A stretch of 64,000 nt of DNA from Candidatus Gastranaerophilales bacterium (lineage in GTDB: Bacteria > Cyanobacteriota > Vampirovibrionia > Gastranaerophilales > Gastranaerophilaceae): assembly GCA_910587375.1 (NCBI GenBank), contig CAJULR010000035.1, positions 1 to 64,000 on the forward strand. The letters run 5' to 3'. A model generated the notes under the pieces. The model was not told the origin of the DNA and made no database searches. It was given only the letters and a program-made list of their open reading frames with translations. A program made the translations under genes and the position numbers. Positions 25,838 through 34,630 of this stretch are shown piece after piece; the stretch's first letter is position 1, and the number at the start of each line of letters is the position of its first letter.

Positions 25838-26893
25838 ATGCAAAGTTTTTTAAAACAAAATATCATTAAAAAACCGAAGGTAAGTATTATTATTACCTGT
25901 TTTAACCTTGCAAAATATCTGCCGGATTTAATTAAATCAATTGAAGACCAAACTTATAAAAACTTTGAAGTAATTATTGTAAATGACGCTTCTTTTGATG
26001 AAACCAAAGAATTTTTAGACGGACTATTATCGGATAATTTTATAAACAAAATTTTCCGCTCCATTGAAAAAGGCGCTTTTAGCGGCATTAAAATTTCAAG
26101 AGAAAAATATAAAGTAATCCACAACTTAAAAAACCTTGGACAATTTGGCTCTTTTTTAGAAGGGCTAAAAGTTGCACAGGGCGAATTTATCTGCCTTGTG
26201 GACGCTGATGATGTTTTAGTTCCTGAATATTTAAGCTGTCATCTTCAAGTGCATATGAACACATCCGTTGCATTTACAAGCGCGGCACAGTTTGAAATTG
26301 ATGAAAATTCAGTTGCGCATTCGCTTGTGTCTTTGGCCTCAAGCGGCTATCAAAACAAAGATTTCAGCACAAATTTAAAAAGCGAAGAAGAAATTTTCAA
26401 TTTGAAAGAAAGAATTGAAGATTTTGAAGTTAAAGTTTTAGACAACAAAAATTGTAAATTCGGAAATTGGGCCTGGGGGCCTACAACGTCTGCTATGATG
26501 AGAAAATCTGCGGCAGAAATCCTTTTAAAATATCCAACACCAAAGGATTGGATGAAAGGCGCAGATAAAATTGCATTCACATTTTTGCACCTAATTGGAG
26601 GTTCTGCCTTAATTTCAGCGCCCCTGTTTGCATACAGGCGCCATAAAACAAATTTATCAAGCGCAAACCCTGTGCTTGGAAATTTTAGATATCTAAAACC
26701 TGATTGTGTAAGGCTTTATGTAGGTTATAACAAGAGAATAAGGTTTGATATTTTAAGATTTATCTTCAAAAACTATGATTATTTTTGCGAAAAATTTAAC
26801 CCTTTAAATGTAAAAAAGATGATATTTTCAATCATCTTTTCTATCGATTTTTACACGCTTAAACGTGCGTTTAAATCTTTATTTGTGCGCTAA
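25838..26893 (+). CDS. Glycosyltransferase family 2
   Basis: A 351-residue GT-A fold enzyme that would add a sugar from a nucleotide-sugar. The N-terminal K-V-S-I-I-I-T-C-F-N-L-A-K-Y-L, the acidic V-N-D-A-S-F-D and the metal-binding D-A-D-D-V-L (around 127-132) are classical. A W-x-W-G-P segment follows at about 210. No membrane helix is visible. It is not within a polysaccharide cluster, so the acceptor is unknown; the 73-residue tagged gene converges on it with a 3-bp gap. Confidence 0.85.
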   Translation: MQSFLKQNIIKKPKVSIIITCFNLAKYLPDLIKSIEDQTYKNFEVIIVNDASFDETKEFLDGLLSDNFINKIFRSIEKGAFSGIKISREKYKVIHNLKNLGQFGSFLEGLKVAQGEFICLVDADDVLVPEYLSCHLQVHMNTSVAFTSAAQFEIDENSVAHSLVSLASSGYQNKDFSTNLKSEEEIFNLKERIEDFEVKVLDNKNCKFGNWAWGPTTSAMMRKSAAEILLKYPTPKDWMKGADKIAFTFLHLIGGSALISAPLFAYRRHKTNLSSANPVLGNFRYLKPDCVRLYVGYNKRIRFDILRFIFKNYDYFCEKFNPLNVKKMIFSIIFSIDFYTLKRAFKSLFVR

Positions 26894-26896
26894 ATA

Positions 26897-27118
26897 CTAT
26901 GCAAGCTGGTTAAACTTTGCGCCTGTCATATTATCGCTAATAAACTGCGCTTGTGTATTTACGACATCTTTAACGGCAGCGCTGTAGTCTTCTCTTGTGT
27001 TTCTGCCATCTAAAAGCATGCCGCCTGATACAGCAGCGTTTGCGCCTTTAAAATTAGCCGCATTACCTGTAAAATTCAGTCTTTTCTTTCCGCAATTACA
27101 TGAAATTGGTTCTATCAT
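26897..27118 (-). CDS. Small protein with two N-terminal F-x-G motifs
   Basis: A 73-residue protein of unknown function. It begins M-I-E-P-I-S-C-N-C-G-K-K and then has N-F-T-G (15-18) and N-F-K-G (22-25), the same tag as on the calpain-like, deiminase-like and kinase-like proteins. The remaining 48 residues are helical and polar. GGGAAG about 10 nt before the ATG and TATAAT at 27180-27185 support it as a real gene. A 19-bp perfect palindrome overlaps the promoter. Because so little else is present, it may be close to a bare carrier of the tag. Confidence 0.65.
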   Translation of the reverse strand: MIEPISCNCGKKRLNFTGNAANFKGANAAVSGGMLLDGRNTREDYSAAVKDVVNTQAQFISDNMTGAKFNQLA

Positions 27119-27185
27119 GGCACTACACTTCCCTTATTACACAATTATATAAAACAAAAACATAGATTTTCTTGCTACTATTATA

Positions 27186-27204
27186 ACATTTTTTTAAAAA
27201 ATGT
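27186..27204. promoter_or_regulatory. A-tract palindrome at the promoter of the 73-residue gene
   Basis: ACATTTTTT, one central T, AAAAAATGT: perfect 9-bp arms directly upstream of the -10. It could be an operator or a hairpin. Confidence 0.35.
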
Positions 27205-27280
27205 GAAATATTTTGTTACAAAAACCGCCCATCAGGATGAAATCGGGCATTTAGGGGGTTAAATTCAACAGCCTTTGAAT

Positions 27281-27286
27281 TATTAT
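27281..27286 (+). promoter_or_regulatory. -10 element 7 nt before the ABC permease start (leaderless)
   Basis: TATTAT, 7 nt, then ATG at 27294, with no ribosome binding site. Confidence 0.35.
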
Positions 27287-27293
27287 TAAAATT

Positions 27294-28163
27294 ATGCAGC
27301 AAAATTGGAAAATCACCCCATATTTATTTTTACTACCCGCACTTATTCTTTTGACGGTTTTTTTCTTTATTCCCTTCTTTCAGACAATAATATACAGTTT
27401 TCAGGACTATTCAAAAGACATTTACAATCCGGTTTTTGGCACGCTTTCAAACTATAAGGCGCTGTATCATTCGCCCCTTTTTATAAAATCAATCGTAAAT
27501 ACGTTTTATTTTCTTATCTTAACAACACCTTTTCTGGTTATTTTCCCTCTGTTTTTAGCTATTTTAATTAACCAAAAAATCAGAGGTAAGAATTTATATA
27601 AATTGATAATTTATCTTCCGGTTGTTGTTTCAATAGTTGTGGTTGCAATTGCCTTCAAATGGCTTTATGCGCCAAACGGCCTTTTGAATTATTTTATGGA
27701 AGTTTTAAATTTGCCCGCTATTGACTGGCTTTCAAGCCCAAAGGTTGCAATGGCCTCTGTTGCAATGGTAACAGTATTTAAGGGAGTTGGATATTATATG
27801 ATGATATACCTTGCTTCTTTAATGAGTGTGCCAAAAGAGCTTTATGAAGCGGCTGAAATTGATGGGGCAAGCGAATTTAGAAAACATATGACAGTAACAA
27901 TTCCGCATTTAATGCCAACAATTGCCCTGGTTTCAACAATTTCTGCAATTTCTGCCTTAAAGGTTTTTGTTGAAATATACGTTATGACAAAGGGCGGGCC
28001 TTTGGATTCAACCAAAACAGTTGTGTATTACATTTACGAGCGCGCCTTTGAAAACCTTGATATCGGGCTGGCATCAGCCGCGTGCGTTATTTTGTTGTTA
28101 ATTGTTATGGCATTTTCAGTTATAAACATCCTTTGCTTTGAGCGGAAAAAATACGGGCTTTAG
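27294..28163 (+). CDS. ABC sugar transporter permease (MalF/UgpA-like)
   Basis: A 289-residue inner-membrane permease with six helices. The EAA loop E-A-A-E-I-D-G-A-S-E-F-R-K-H-M-T-V-T-I-P-H that contacts the ATPase is present near 183-203. Family members import oligosaccharides or glycerol phosphates. The partner permease follows after 12 bp. No binding protein or ATPase gene is in the window, so these must be elsewhere, as is common for the shared MsmK-type ATPase. Confidence 0.88.
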   Translation: MQQNWKITPYLFLLPALILLTVFFFIPFFQTIIYSFQDYSKDIYNPVFGTLSNYKALYHSPLFIKSIVNTFYFLILTTPFLVIFPLFLAILINQKIRGKNLYKLIIYLPVVVSIVVVAIAFKWLYAPNGLLNYFMEVLNLPAIDWLSSPKVAMASVAMVTVFKGVGYYMMIYLASLMSVPKELYEAAEIDGASEFRKHMTVTIPHLMPTIALVSTISAISALKVFVEIYVMTKGGPLDSTKTVVYYIYERAFENLDIGLASAACVILLLIVMAFSVINILCFERKKYGL

Positions 28164-28175
28164 GGGGTTGAAACT

Positions 28176-29015
28176 ATGCGTCATTTTAAAGGTTTTTTAA
28201 TTCATACAATTTTAATTTTAGTTTGTTTTTTGTGCCTTCTGCCCTTTTTGTGGCTGACATCAACCGCCCTTAAGGGCCCGATGGAAAACATTTTCCAATA
28301 TCCGCCGGTTTTTATCCCCGAAGATTTCACCTTTGAAAACTTTAGGCTTGTTTTGGCGCTTGTTCCAATTGTGGGATATGCTATAAACAGCTTTATTGTG
28401 GCCTTTTTCACGGTTATTTTAAATTTAATATTCTCCGCCCTTGCGGCATATCCTTTGGCAAGAATGAATTTTGGGGGCAAAAACCTTGTATTCTTTGGTA
28501 TTTTAGCCACAATTATGGTGCCCTTTCAGGCAATTATGCTCCCGATTTATATTATCACTCTAAAATTAAACCTTGTAGATTCTTACAGCAATTTTCAGGG
28601 ATATTTAGGGTTGATTTTACCTTTTGCGGTGAATGCATTTGGAATTTTCCTTCTAAGACAGGCATTTTTAGCCATTCCAAAGGAGTTGGAAGAATCTGCT
28701 GTAATTGACGGGTGCAACGCGCTTCAGATATTTTTCAAGGTGCTTTTGCCTTTAATAAAGCCGTCTTTAGCGGTTTTAGCCATTTTTACATTCATTGGAA
28801 GCTGGGGTGAATTTTTATGGCCAAGCATTATTTTAACAAAAGACACCCTATACACCCTTCCTGTCGGCATTAACGACCTTCAAGGAGCATTCAGCGCAAA
28901 CTACAGGCTCATTGCGGCAGGTTCAATGATTTCAATCGTCCCGATTGTTATTTTCTTTGTATCTTTACAAAAATACTTCATCCAAGGCTCCACCGAAGGC
29001 GCCGTGAAGGGGTAA
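28176..29015 (+). CDS. ABC sugar transporter permease (MalG/UgpE-like)
   Basis: A 279-residue permease of the MalG group with six membrane helices and the EAA loop E-E-S-A-V-I-D-G-C-N-A-L-Q-I-F-F-K-V-L-L-P near 171-191. The N-terminus L-C-L-L-P-F-L-W-L-T-S-T-A-L-K is typical. GGGGG before the ATG is the ribosome binding site. Cotranscribed with the preceding permease. Substrate unknown. Confidence 0.88.
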   Translation: MRHFKGFLIHTILILVCFLCLLPFLWLTSTALKGPMENIFQYPPVFIPEDFTFENFRLVLALVPIVGYAINSFIVAFFTVILNLIFSALAAYPLARMNFGGKNLVFFGILATIMVPFQAIMLPIYIITLKLNLVDSYSNFQGYLGLILPFAVNAFGIFLLRQAFLAIPKELEESAVIDGCNALQIFFKVLLPLIKPSLAVLAIFTFIGSWGEFLWPSIILTKDTLYTLPVGINDLQGAFSANYRLIAAGSMISIVPIVIFFVSLQKYFIQGSTEGAVKG

Positions 29016-29032
29016 GGCTTTATCTGTATGTC

Positions 29033-29731
29033 TTATCTGTATATGCCAAGTTTTGACATTAGATAAAATTTGCATTCGTCAAAAATCCGGCCAAAAGTTT
29101 TATATTCCCACACTTTTTTCTTGATTTTTATTTCCATTGGCATAGAACTTTTAACGCCTGACGTAAAATTTTGATTTTTATTACCTTCAAAATTAACAAT
29201 ATTTGTATTAAATGCCAAATATTCAGACTTCATATTTAAGGAGAATTTTGGAATTTTTATTTCATTCAAAATGTCAATTGTGTTTTTGCATTTTGAATTA
29301 TTGCCGTCAATAGGTTTATAGTCTGTTTCTTTGGTGCCCGTACACCAGCTTCTTTGAATTTCTTTAATTTTTCCTCTTCTATCCAATGTAACATAGGCAT
29401 GCGCACTTAGGGGCAGTTCTCTTTCCTTTAAAACATCCAAATAGTATTTGGTTGCAATTTTGTCGAATTTTCTAATATATTTTGCATAAGGCAAACACTC
29501 GGGTATCATATAATTTTCATAGTCGTTAATATCGCCCTTTTCTTGTTTCATTTGAATGCGCATTGAGTATTCTCTGAATTTTTCAAAATCCATACAGCTT
29601 TGGTGCGAGTAGTTACTGTATGTGAATTCCTGAATTGCATATTTTACAGGGATTCCCCTGTATTCAAAGGCTTCACTTACTGCAGAGCTAAAGCAGAAAT
29701 ACAATAATGCGAATAATAATATTTTTTTCAT
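29033..29731 (-). CDS. Secreted protein of unknown function
   Basis: A 232-residue protein with a signal peptide (about 1-20, ending S-E-A). The mature part is charged, with many Lys, Tyr and several Cys; a W-C-T-G and a C-K-N pair could form disulfides. The phrase A-H-A-Y-V-T-L-D-R-R-G-K-I-K-E-I recalls the TonB-C-like 'x-V-x-L-D-R-x-G-x-I' strand pattern, but the similarity is weak. Not recognised. It converges on the ABC permeases. Confidence 0.65.
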   Translation of the reverse strand: MKKILLFALLYFCFSSAVSEAFEYRGIPVKYAIQEFTYSNYSHQSCMDFEKFREYSMRIQMKQEKGDINDYENYMIPECLPYAKYIRKFDKIATKYYLDVLKERELPLSAHAYVTLDRRGKIKEIQRSWCTGTKETDYKPIDGNNSKCKNTIDILNEIKIPKFSLNMKSEYLAFNTNIVNFEGNKNQNFTSGVKSSMPMEIKIKKKVWEYKTFGRIFDECKFYLMSKLGIYR

Positions 29732-29796
29732 TTTAATCTCCCGTTTTTTGAATCATATCATTTTATTTTTTTTCTGGCATGATTTTTAACATAGGA

Positions 29797-29802
29797 TATA
29801 AT
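29797..29802 (+). promoter_or_regulatory. -10 element 6 nt before tcdA (leaderless)
   Basis: TATAAT, 6 nt, then the ATG at 29809. An upstream in-frame ATG at 29779 lies before the -10 and would not be on this transcript. Confidence 0.45.
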
Positions 29803-29808
29803 GGCTTT

Positions 29809-30645
29809 ATGCATGAGATTTTTTCAAGAAATGAATTATACTGGGGCAAAGAGTTTCAAGAACACCTTTCTGGGTTAAAAATTGCAGTGTTTGGCCTTGG
29901 CGGAGTCGGAGGGTTTGCGCTTGAAGCGCTATGTCGTGCAGGGATTGGGCATTTTTTAATTGTGGATTTTGACACAATAAGCAAAACCAACATAAACCGC
30001 CAGCTTATTGCCCTAAATTCAACCGTGGGGCGAAAAAAAACCGAGGTTTTTAAAACGCGGCTTTTGGATATTAACCCAAACGTCAAAGTTCAGGTCTACG
30101 ACGGATTTTTTACGGAAGATACTCAAGATAAAGTTTTTTCGGGCGAATTTTCCGTATACACAAGCGGAGATACCGACATCGACAGAGCAGGCGAGGCGAG
30201 CAGCCCGGATTTTATAGTTGACGCGATTGATACGGTAAAATCTAAAATTGAACTCATAAAATTTGCAAAAGAAAACGAGGTTGAAATCATCTCCTCCTTT
30301 GGCGCAGGAAACAGAATGGACGCCACAAAGCTTTTTGTATCAGACATTTCAGAGCTTAAAGCCCTGGGCGGAACAAAAGACAGCTTTGTTAAAAACGTTT
30401 TAAACAAACTTAAAAAATATGTGGGCATAGAAGAGGGGCTAACCGTTGTTTCAAGCAGCGAAAAGGCCCATAATAAAGAAAAAATAAGCGCACTTGAAAC
30501 AGTTGATACTGGAGATGGAAAAAGTGTACAATATACAAAATTTACCCCGGCGTCAACCCCTGTCGTTCCTGCAGTTGCGGGATACTTAATGGCAAATCAT
30601 ATATTAAAAACTTGTTACAATAATTTTTCAAATTTGAAATCCTAA
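29809..30645 (+). CDS. tcdA: tRNA threonylcarbamoyladenosine dehydratase (TcdA/CsdL), ThiF family
   Basis: A 278-residue E1-like enzyme that uses ATP to turn t6A37 of tRNAs into its cyclic form. The nucleotide site G-L-G-G-V-G-G-F-A (about 29-37), the N-R-Q-L arginine finger, and D-A-I-D-T-V-K-S-K are visible. The ATG at 29809 matches family N-termini (S-R-N-E-L-Y-W-G) better than the earlier one. An acidic insertion of about 25 residues (V-Y-T-S-G-D-T-D-I-D-R) precedes D-F-I-V-D-A-I-D and is absent from E. coli TcdA. No CsdE/CsdA partner adjoins it. Confidence 0.85.
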   Translation: MHEIFSRNELYWGKEFQEHLSGLKIAVFGLGGVGGFALEALCRAGIGHFLIVDFDTISKTNINRQLIALNSTVGRKKTEVFKTRLLDINPNVKVQVYDGFFTEDTQDKVFSGEFSVYTSGDTDIDRAGEASSPDFIVDAIDTVKSKIELIKFAKENEVEIISSFGAGNRMDATKLFVSDISELKALGGTKDSFVKNVLNKLKKYVGIEEGLTVVSSSEKAHNKEKISALETVDTGDGKSVQYTKFTPASTPVVPAVAGYLMANHILKTCYNNFSNLKS

Positions 30646-30734
30646 ACGCCCACAGGACAAGGGTTTCAAGATAATACTTTCGGGCTAATTCCTTTATGCG
30701 ATAAAAGCATGTGTAACATAGGTTAAGATAATAA

Positions 30735-30829
30735 TGTGAGCACTGCAAAACCACCTGCCATCTTTATTCGGGGTTGCGATATAAAAATTTTGGGCGGGAT
30801 AAAAAGATTTTGAAGGGCTCACATTTTTT
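30735..30829 (+). ncRNA. Candidate structured RNA with closing helix and U-tail
   Basis: TGTGAGC (30735-30741) pairs with GCTCACA (30817-30823), followed directly by six T, which would end a 90-nt RNA. Inside, CCTGCC (30754-30759) can pair with GGCGGG (30793-30798). The apical signature of SRP RNA is not present, and I cannot name the family. It lies in the 428-bp gene-free gap between tcdA and der. Confidence 0.4.
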
Positions 30830-30875
30830 ATGCTGAATTTTTAGGGCTTTAGTTTTTTTGCAAGCAATTTGTAAC

Positions 30876-30998
30876 AGGATAGGAAATAGGAATGCAGTGA
30901 AGGGACCGTTAAAGAGGCTTGAGGACGAAGGCTCGAGGGTTCAATTGCAAATCATAAACGGGACCGCGTCCCTGAGGTGTATTCCTATTTCTTATCCT
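30876..30998 (+). ncRNA. Candidate structured RNA with 18-bp closing helix
   Basis: AGGATAGGAAATAGGAAT (30876-30893) pairs over all 18 positions (one G-U) with 30981-30998. Inside are a 7x7 internal loop, a 6-bp helix AGGGAC/GTCCCT (30901-30906 with 30968-30973), and an inner hairpin CTTGAG/CTCGAG (30918-30923 with 30932-30937). GGGAC-CGC-GTCCC (30960-30972) can form a competing local hairpin, so two states are possible. The interrupted rod with a bulge recalls 6S RNA but is shorter than usual. No T-run follows. Because der appears to have its own leaderless promoter, this is probably a separate transcript rather than its leader. Confidence 0.5.
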
Positions 30999-31061
30999 AC
31001 ACGGAATTTATTATCAGTATTGAATTCAAAACAAAACCTGCAACTTTCAAAACTTCTATGA

Positions 31062-31067
31062 TACAAT
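31062..31067 (+). promoter_or_regulatory. -10 element 6 nt before der (leaderless)
   Basis: TACAAT, 6 nt, then the ATG at 31074, with no ribosome binding site. Confidence 0.4.
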
Positions 31068-31073
31068 AGGCTT

Positions 31074-32399
31074 ATGAAAAAGAGTAAATTTGTGGCCGTT
31101 GTAGGCAGGCCAAATGTCGGAAAATCCACCTTAATAAACAGAATTCTAGGCGAAAGACGCTCCATTGTTGATGATATGCCGGGTGTAACGCGCGATAGAA
31201 TCTATTTTGACGCCTCTTGGCAATCTAAAGAGTTTGTTTTGATTGATACAGGCGGAATTGTGACAAACGACGAGGATGAATTTGTAAATAATATTTTTAA
31301 CCAGGCAAAACTTGCCGTGGAAGAGGCCGACACAATTCTTTTTGTGGTGGACGCAAAGGCGGGCCTTTCCCCTTATGATACAGACATTGCAAACATTTTA
31401 AGACAATCAGGCAAAGAAGTGATTCTTGTTGCAAACAAGGTGGATTCAATGTCTGAAATTGGCAACACTTCTGATTTTTACGCCCTTGGAATAGGCGAAC
31501 CCCAGGCAGTGTCTGCATTACACGGTTCAGGCGGCGTGGGTGATTTACTTGATAAAATTACAAAAGACATTGAAAAAAAACCCGATAATGAAGAGGACGA
31601 AGGCGCAATAAAAATCGCAATTGTGGGCAAACCAAATGCCGGGAAAAGCTCTATTTTAAACAATTTGCTAAATGAAAACCGCGCCATAGTTTCCCCTGTT
31701 TCAGGCACCACAAGAGATTCCATCAATTCAGAAGTTATTTATCAGGATAAAGACTTTATTTTGGTGGACACTGCAGGAATCAGGAAAAAGTCTAAAGTGG
31801 ATTACGGCGTGGAAGCATTCGCCGTAGACCGCGCTATTCGTGCAATTAGAGAAGCCGATGTGGCGCTTTTGGTTGTGGATTCAACCGAAGGGCTCACAGA
31901 TCAGGATAAAAAAATCGCACAAACAGTTGAAGAAGCAGGCTGCGGGCTAATTGTAGCGTTTAACAAATGGGATTTAATTAAAAACGTGCAAACTCACAAG
32001 CTTGAAAAACAGGTTGAAGAAGACGCGCCCTTTTTAAACTATGCAAAGAAAATTTTTATCAGCGCAAAGACAGGCCAAAGGCTGAACCAAATTTTTGACA
32101 CGGCAATTGAAGTGGCCGAACAAAGAGACAAAAGGGTCCAAACCGGCCTTTTAAACAAGGTTATAAACGAAGCAATTGCCCTAAACCCGCCAAACTCAAT
32201 CAAAGGCAAGTTTGCAAAGGTCTACTATTCAACCCAAGTGAAGGCAAAGCCCCCTACGTTTGTATTATTTGTAAACAACAAAGATTTAATTAAAGATTCT
32301 TATAAAAGATACCTTTTAAAAAAGCTCAGAGAGGCTTTCGGGTTTTTTGGCACACCAATAAGAATTTCATTTAGGGAAAAGAAAGAAAAGGATAAATAA
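31074..32399 (+). CDS. der: Ribosome biogenesis GTPase Der (EngA)
   Basis: A 441-residue GTPase needed for maturation of the 50S subunit. Two G domains in tandem: G-R-P-N-V-G-K-S-T (about 10-18) with D-T-G-G and N-K-V-D, and G-K-P-N-A-G-K-S-S (about 183) with D-T-A-G and N-K-W-D. A KH-like C-terminal domain follows, ending in a basic tail. Length is normal. plsY begins 2 bp after the stop, so they form an operon. Confidence 0.95.
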   Translation: MKKSKFVAVVGRPNVGKSTLINRILGERRSIVDDMPGVTRDRIYFDASWQSKEFVLIDTGGIVTNDEDEFVNNIFNQAKLAVEEADTILFVVDAKAGLSPYDTDIANILRQSGKEVILVANKVDSMSEIGNTSDFYALGIGEPQAVSALHGSGGVGDLLDKITKDIEKKPDNEEDEGAIKIAIVGKPNAGKSSILNNLLNENRAIVSPVSGTTRDSINSEVIYQDKDFILVDTAGIRKKSKVDYGVEAFAVDRAIRAIREADVALLVVDSTEGLTDQDKKIAQTVEEAGCGLIVAFNKWDLIKNVQTHKLEKQVEEDAPFLNYAKKIFISAKTGQRLNQIFDTAIEVAEQRDKRVQTGLLNKVINEAIALNPPNSIKGKFAKVYYSTQVKAKPPTFVLFVNNKDLIKDSYKRYLLKKLREAFGFFGTPIRISFREKKEKDK

Positions 32400-32401
32400 A
32401 A

Positions 32402-33049
32402 ATGTTAAGCAATGTTGCAATGATTACAATTACAATAATCTCAAAAGCCTTGATGATTGCGGCCCTCGCCTATTTAGTAGGGTCAATTCCGACAGGATAT
32501 TTAATCGTTAAATCAAAAACAGGAAAAGACATAAGAGAAGTGGGCTCAGGCTCCACAGGCGCCACAAACGTAAAGCGTGTTTTGGGCAAAAAATGGTTTT
32601 TTATTGTTATGCTCTTAGACGCCATAAAAGGTGCTCTGCCCGTTGTTTTCTTCCGCTTTGCCGTGCAGCATGGGATAATGTCCCCTGATTTATTCGACCT
32701 TTCCCCCGTAATTGCCGCTATATTTGTAATTATAGGACATTCTAAATCTGTATTTTTAGATTTTAAAGGCGGAAAATCAGTGGCTTCAGGCGTTGGCACA
32801 ATTATCGCCCTAAACTGGCAGGTTGGGCTTATTCTTGCCGCAGTTTGGAGCGTTATAACTTTTATCACAAAATATGTATCCGTCGGTTCAATCATTGCGC
32901 TTGTTTTATCCCCATTTTTAATGTATTTCTTCAAAGCACCCGTGTCTTACGTTGCATATTGCGCAATTGCAGCAGTTTATGTAACCTGGCTGCACCGCGA
33001 AAACATCCAAAGGCTTATAAAAGGCGAAGAAAACAAGGTGAGAAAATAG
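32402..33049 (+). CDS. plsY: Glycerol-3-phosphate acyltransferase PlsY
   Basis: A 215-residue membrane enzyme that acylates glycerol-3-phosphate from acyl-phosphate, the first step of phospholipid synthesis. The three conserved motifs are G-S-I-P-T-G-Y (27-33), G-S-G-S-T-G-A-T-N-V (about 48-57) and G-G-K-S-V-A-S-G-V-G (about 122-131). The N-terminus is some 15 residues longer than usual. Adjacent to der, an arrangement common in bacteria. Confidence 0.93.
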   Translation: MLSNVAMITITIISKALMIAALAYLVGSIPTGYLIVKSKTGKDIREVGSGSTGATNVKRVLGKKWFFIVMLLDAIKGALPVVFFRFAVQHGIMSPDLFDLSPVIAAIFVIIGHSKSVFLDFKGGKSVASGVGTIIALNWQVGLILAAVWSVITFITKYVSVGSIIALVLSPFLMYFFKAPVSYVAYCAIAAVYVTWLHRENIQRLIKGEENKVRK

Positions 33050-33109
33050 CTGCCTTATGTTAGATGCCGCGCCTTAAGAACATTTTAAAGAGAGTGGATT
33101 TTAAAAAGA

Positions 33110-34630
33110 ATGAAAACGATTGAAATAATTCCAAAAATCAAGGTGGATAATAAAGAAAAGCTGGCACTTGTCTATACTCCGGGTGTTGCAAAAAGTTCAA
33201 ATGCAATTCATGCAGACTATGATAAGGTTTTTGACCTTACAAACAGGTCAAATTCCGTTGCAATCCTGTCTTTTAACTACACTGAAAGCCTGAAACGTGC
33301 AGTATATATAAAAGAAACTCTTGGCGTGGACGCATATCCCTTTGAAATTAAGCAAAACGAACTTTCAAAAGATGAAACGACGCGCAAAAAAGAAATTGAT
33401 TTTGTTGTTGAAAACATTATGCCGAATTTTATGGGGGTTGATACGGTTCTAATTGAAGGAGGAAGCTTTGATTCAGCGTTTGAAATTCCTACAAGAAGTA
33501 AGGGGTGCCTATTTTCAGGTGATATAAAGATTGAAAACATTGAACCGGTTGAATTGCGCCGTCTTTTTGGGGGTGTAATAGAAACCAGGGTTAAAGAAAC
33601 ACCCGATAACATCTTTAAAAAGCCCGTTGCAATTATATCAGACGGAAGCGCCGTCCTTGGATTGGGCAATATTGGCGCAGAAGCAGGACTTCCTGTTATG
33701 GAAGGAAAAGCCGTGCTTTTTAAAAGCTTGGGCGAGGTAGATGCAATGCCATTATGCCTTAAAACGCAGGTGCCAAGCGAAATTGAGCGAATTGCATTTC
33801 TCTTAGAAAATTCTTTTTCAGGAATAAACTTAGAAGACATCAGTGCACCGCGCTGCTTTGAAGTTGAAGAAAACCTCATAAATTCACTTCACATTCCTGT
33901 TTTCCATGATGACCAGCACGGAACCGCAATTGTAGTCCTCGCAGGGCTTTTAAACGCAATGAAAGTTGCAGGGAAAAATTTAGAAGATACAAAAATTGTC
34001 TTTTCGGGCGCAGGAGCCGCAGGACAAGCAATTTGCAAACTTTTAATTAAGATGAGAGAATTTCTTAAAGCCGCTTCAAACGCAGAAAATGCCAACACCC
34101 CCGGCGGCAAGGGCGTTTTAATGTTTGATAAATTTGGCGCTGTTTATAAAGGCCGAAAAGAAAATGACTCCTCGCTTGAAGCTATGGCTCAAATTACAAA
34201 TTATGAAGAATTTAAAGGAAGCCTGAAAGATGGTATAAAAAATGCTGATATTTTTATCGGGGTTAGCGCAAAAGGCCTTGTGGACCAGGATATGGTAAAA
34301 TCAATGGCAAAAAACGCCGTTTTATTTGCAATTGCAAACCCTGAACCTGAAATTTTACCGAATTTGGCGCTTGAAGCAGGTGCTTTAATTGCCGCTTCCG
34401 GCAGAAGTGACTTTAACAATCAAATCAATAATTCCCTTGTTTTCCCGGGGCTTTTTTGCGGCATATTAAATTCCAATGTTAAAAAAGTTGACGACAAGAT
34501 TAAAATCGAGGCAGCGCTTGCCTTAGCAGAAATTGTTCCAGAAAGTGAACTTAGCAAGGATTACATAATTCCTGACGCCTTAGATGAAAAAGTTCCTCTG
34601 GGCTTGCAAAAAATATTTCAGCATGTATGA
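33110..34630 (+). CDS. Malic enzyme (oxaloacetate-decarboxylating malate dehydrogenase) with a large N-terminal insertion
   Basis: A 506-residue enzyme converting malate to pyruvate and CO2 with NAD(P). Y-T-P-G-V-A (22-27), S-D-G-S-A-V-L-G-L-G-N-I-G (177-189), the F-H-D-D-Q-H-G-T-A metal-binding motif (about 264-272) and the G-A-G-A-A-G nucleotide loop are present. Small bacterial malic enzymes have about 390-410 residues and pass directly from Y-T-P-G-V-A through N-x-V-A-x-x-S-D-G. Here about 110-120 residues are inserted after S-N-S-V-A-I-L-S (48-55), so that a second V-A-I-I-S-D-G follows at 173. The insert has no metal or nucleotide motif that I recognise. Confidence 0.88.
   Translation: MKTIEIIPKIKVDNKEKLALVYTPGVAKSSNAIHADYDKVFDLTNRSNSVAILSFNYTESLKRAVYIKETLGVDAYPFEIKQNELSKDETTRKKEIDFVVENIMPNFMGVDTVLIEGGSFDSAFEIPTRSKGCLFSGDIKIENIEPVELRRLFGGVIETRVKETPDNIFKKPVAIISDGSAVLGLGNIGAEAGLPVMEGKAVLFKSLGEVDAMPLCLKTQVPSEIERIAFLLENSFSGINLEDISAPRCFEVEENLINSLHIPVFHDDQHGTAIVVLAGLLNAMKVAGKNLEDTKIVFSGAGAAGQAICKLLIKMREFLKAASNAENANTPGGKGVLMFDKFGAVYKGRKENDSSLEAMAQITNYEEFKGSLKDGIKNADIFIGVSAKGLVDQDMVKSMAKNAVLFAIANPEPEILPNLALEAGALIAASGRSDFNNQINNSLVFPGLFCGILNSNVKKVDDKIKIEAALALAEIVPESELSKDYIIPDALDEKVPLGLQKIFQHV

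Noticed and set aside
30735..30829. SRP (4.5S) RNA
   Set aside because: Size and closing helix would fit, but the conserved apical loop with its GGAA-type tetraloop and the adjacent AGCAG are absent.
33277..33879. 200-codon minus-strand frame within the malic enzyme gene
   Set aside because: Shadow of the coding frame; no promoter, ribosome binding site or recognisable domain.
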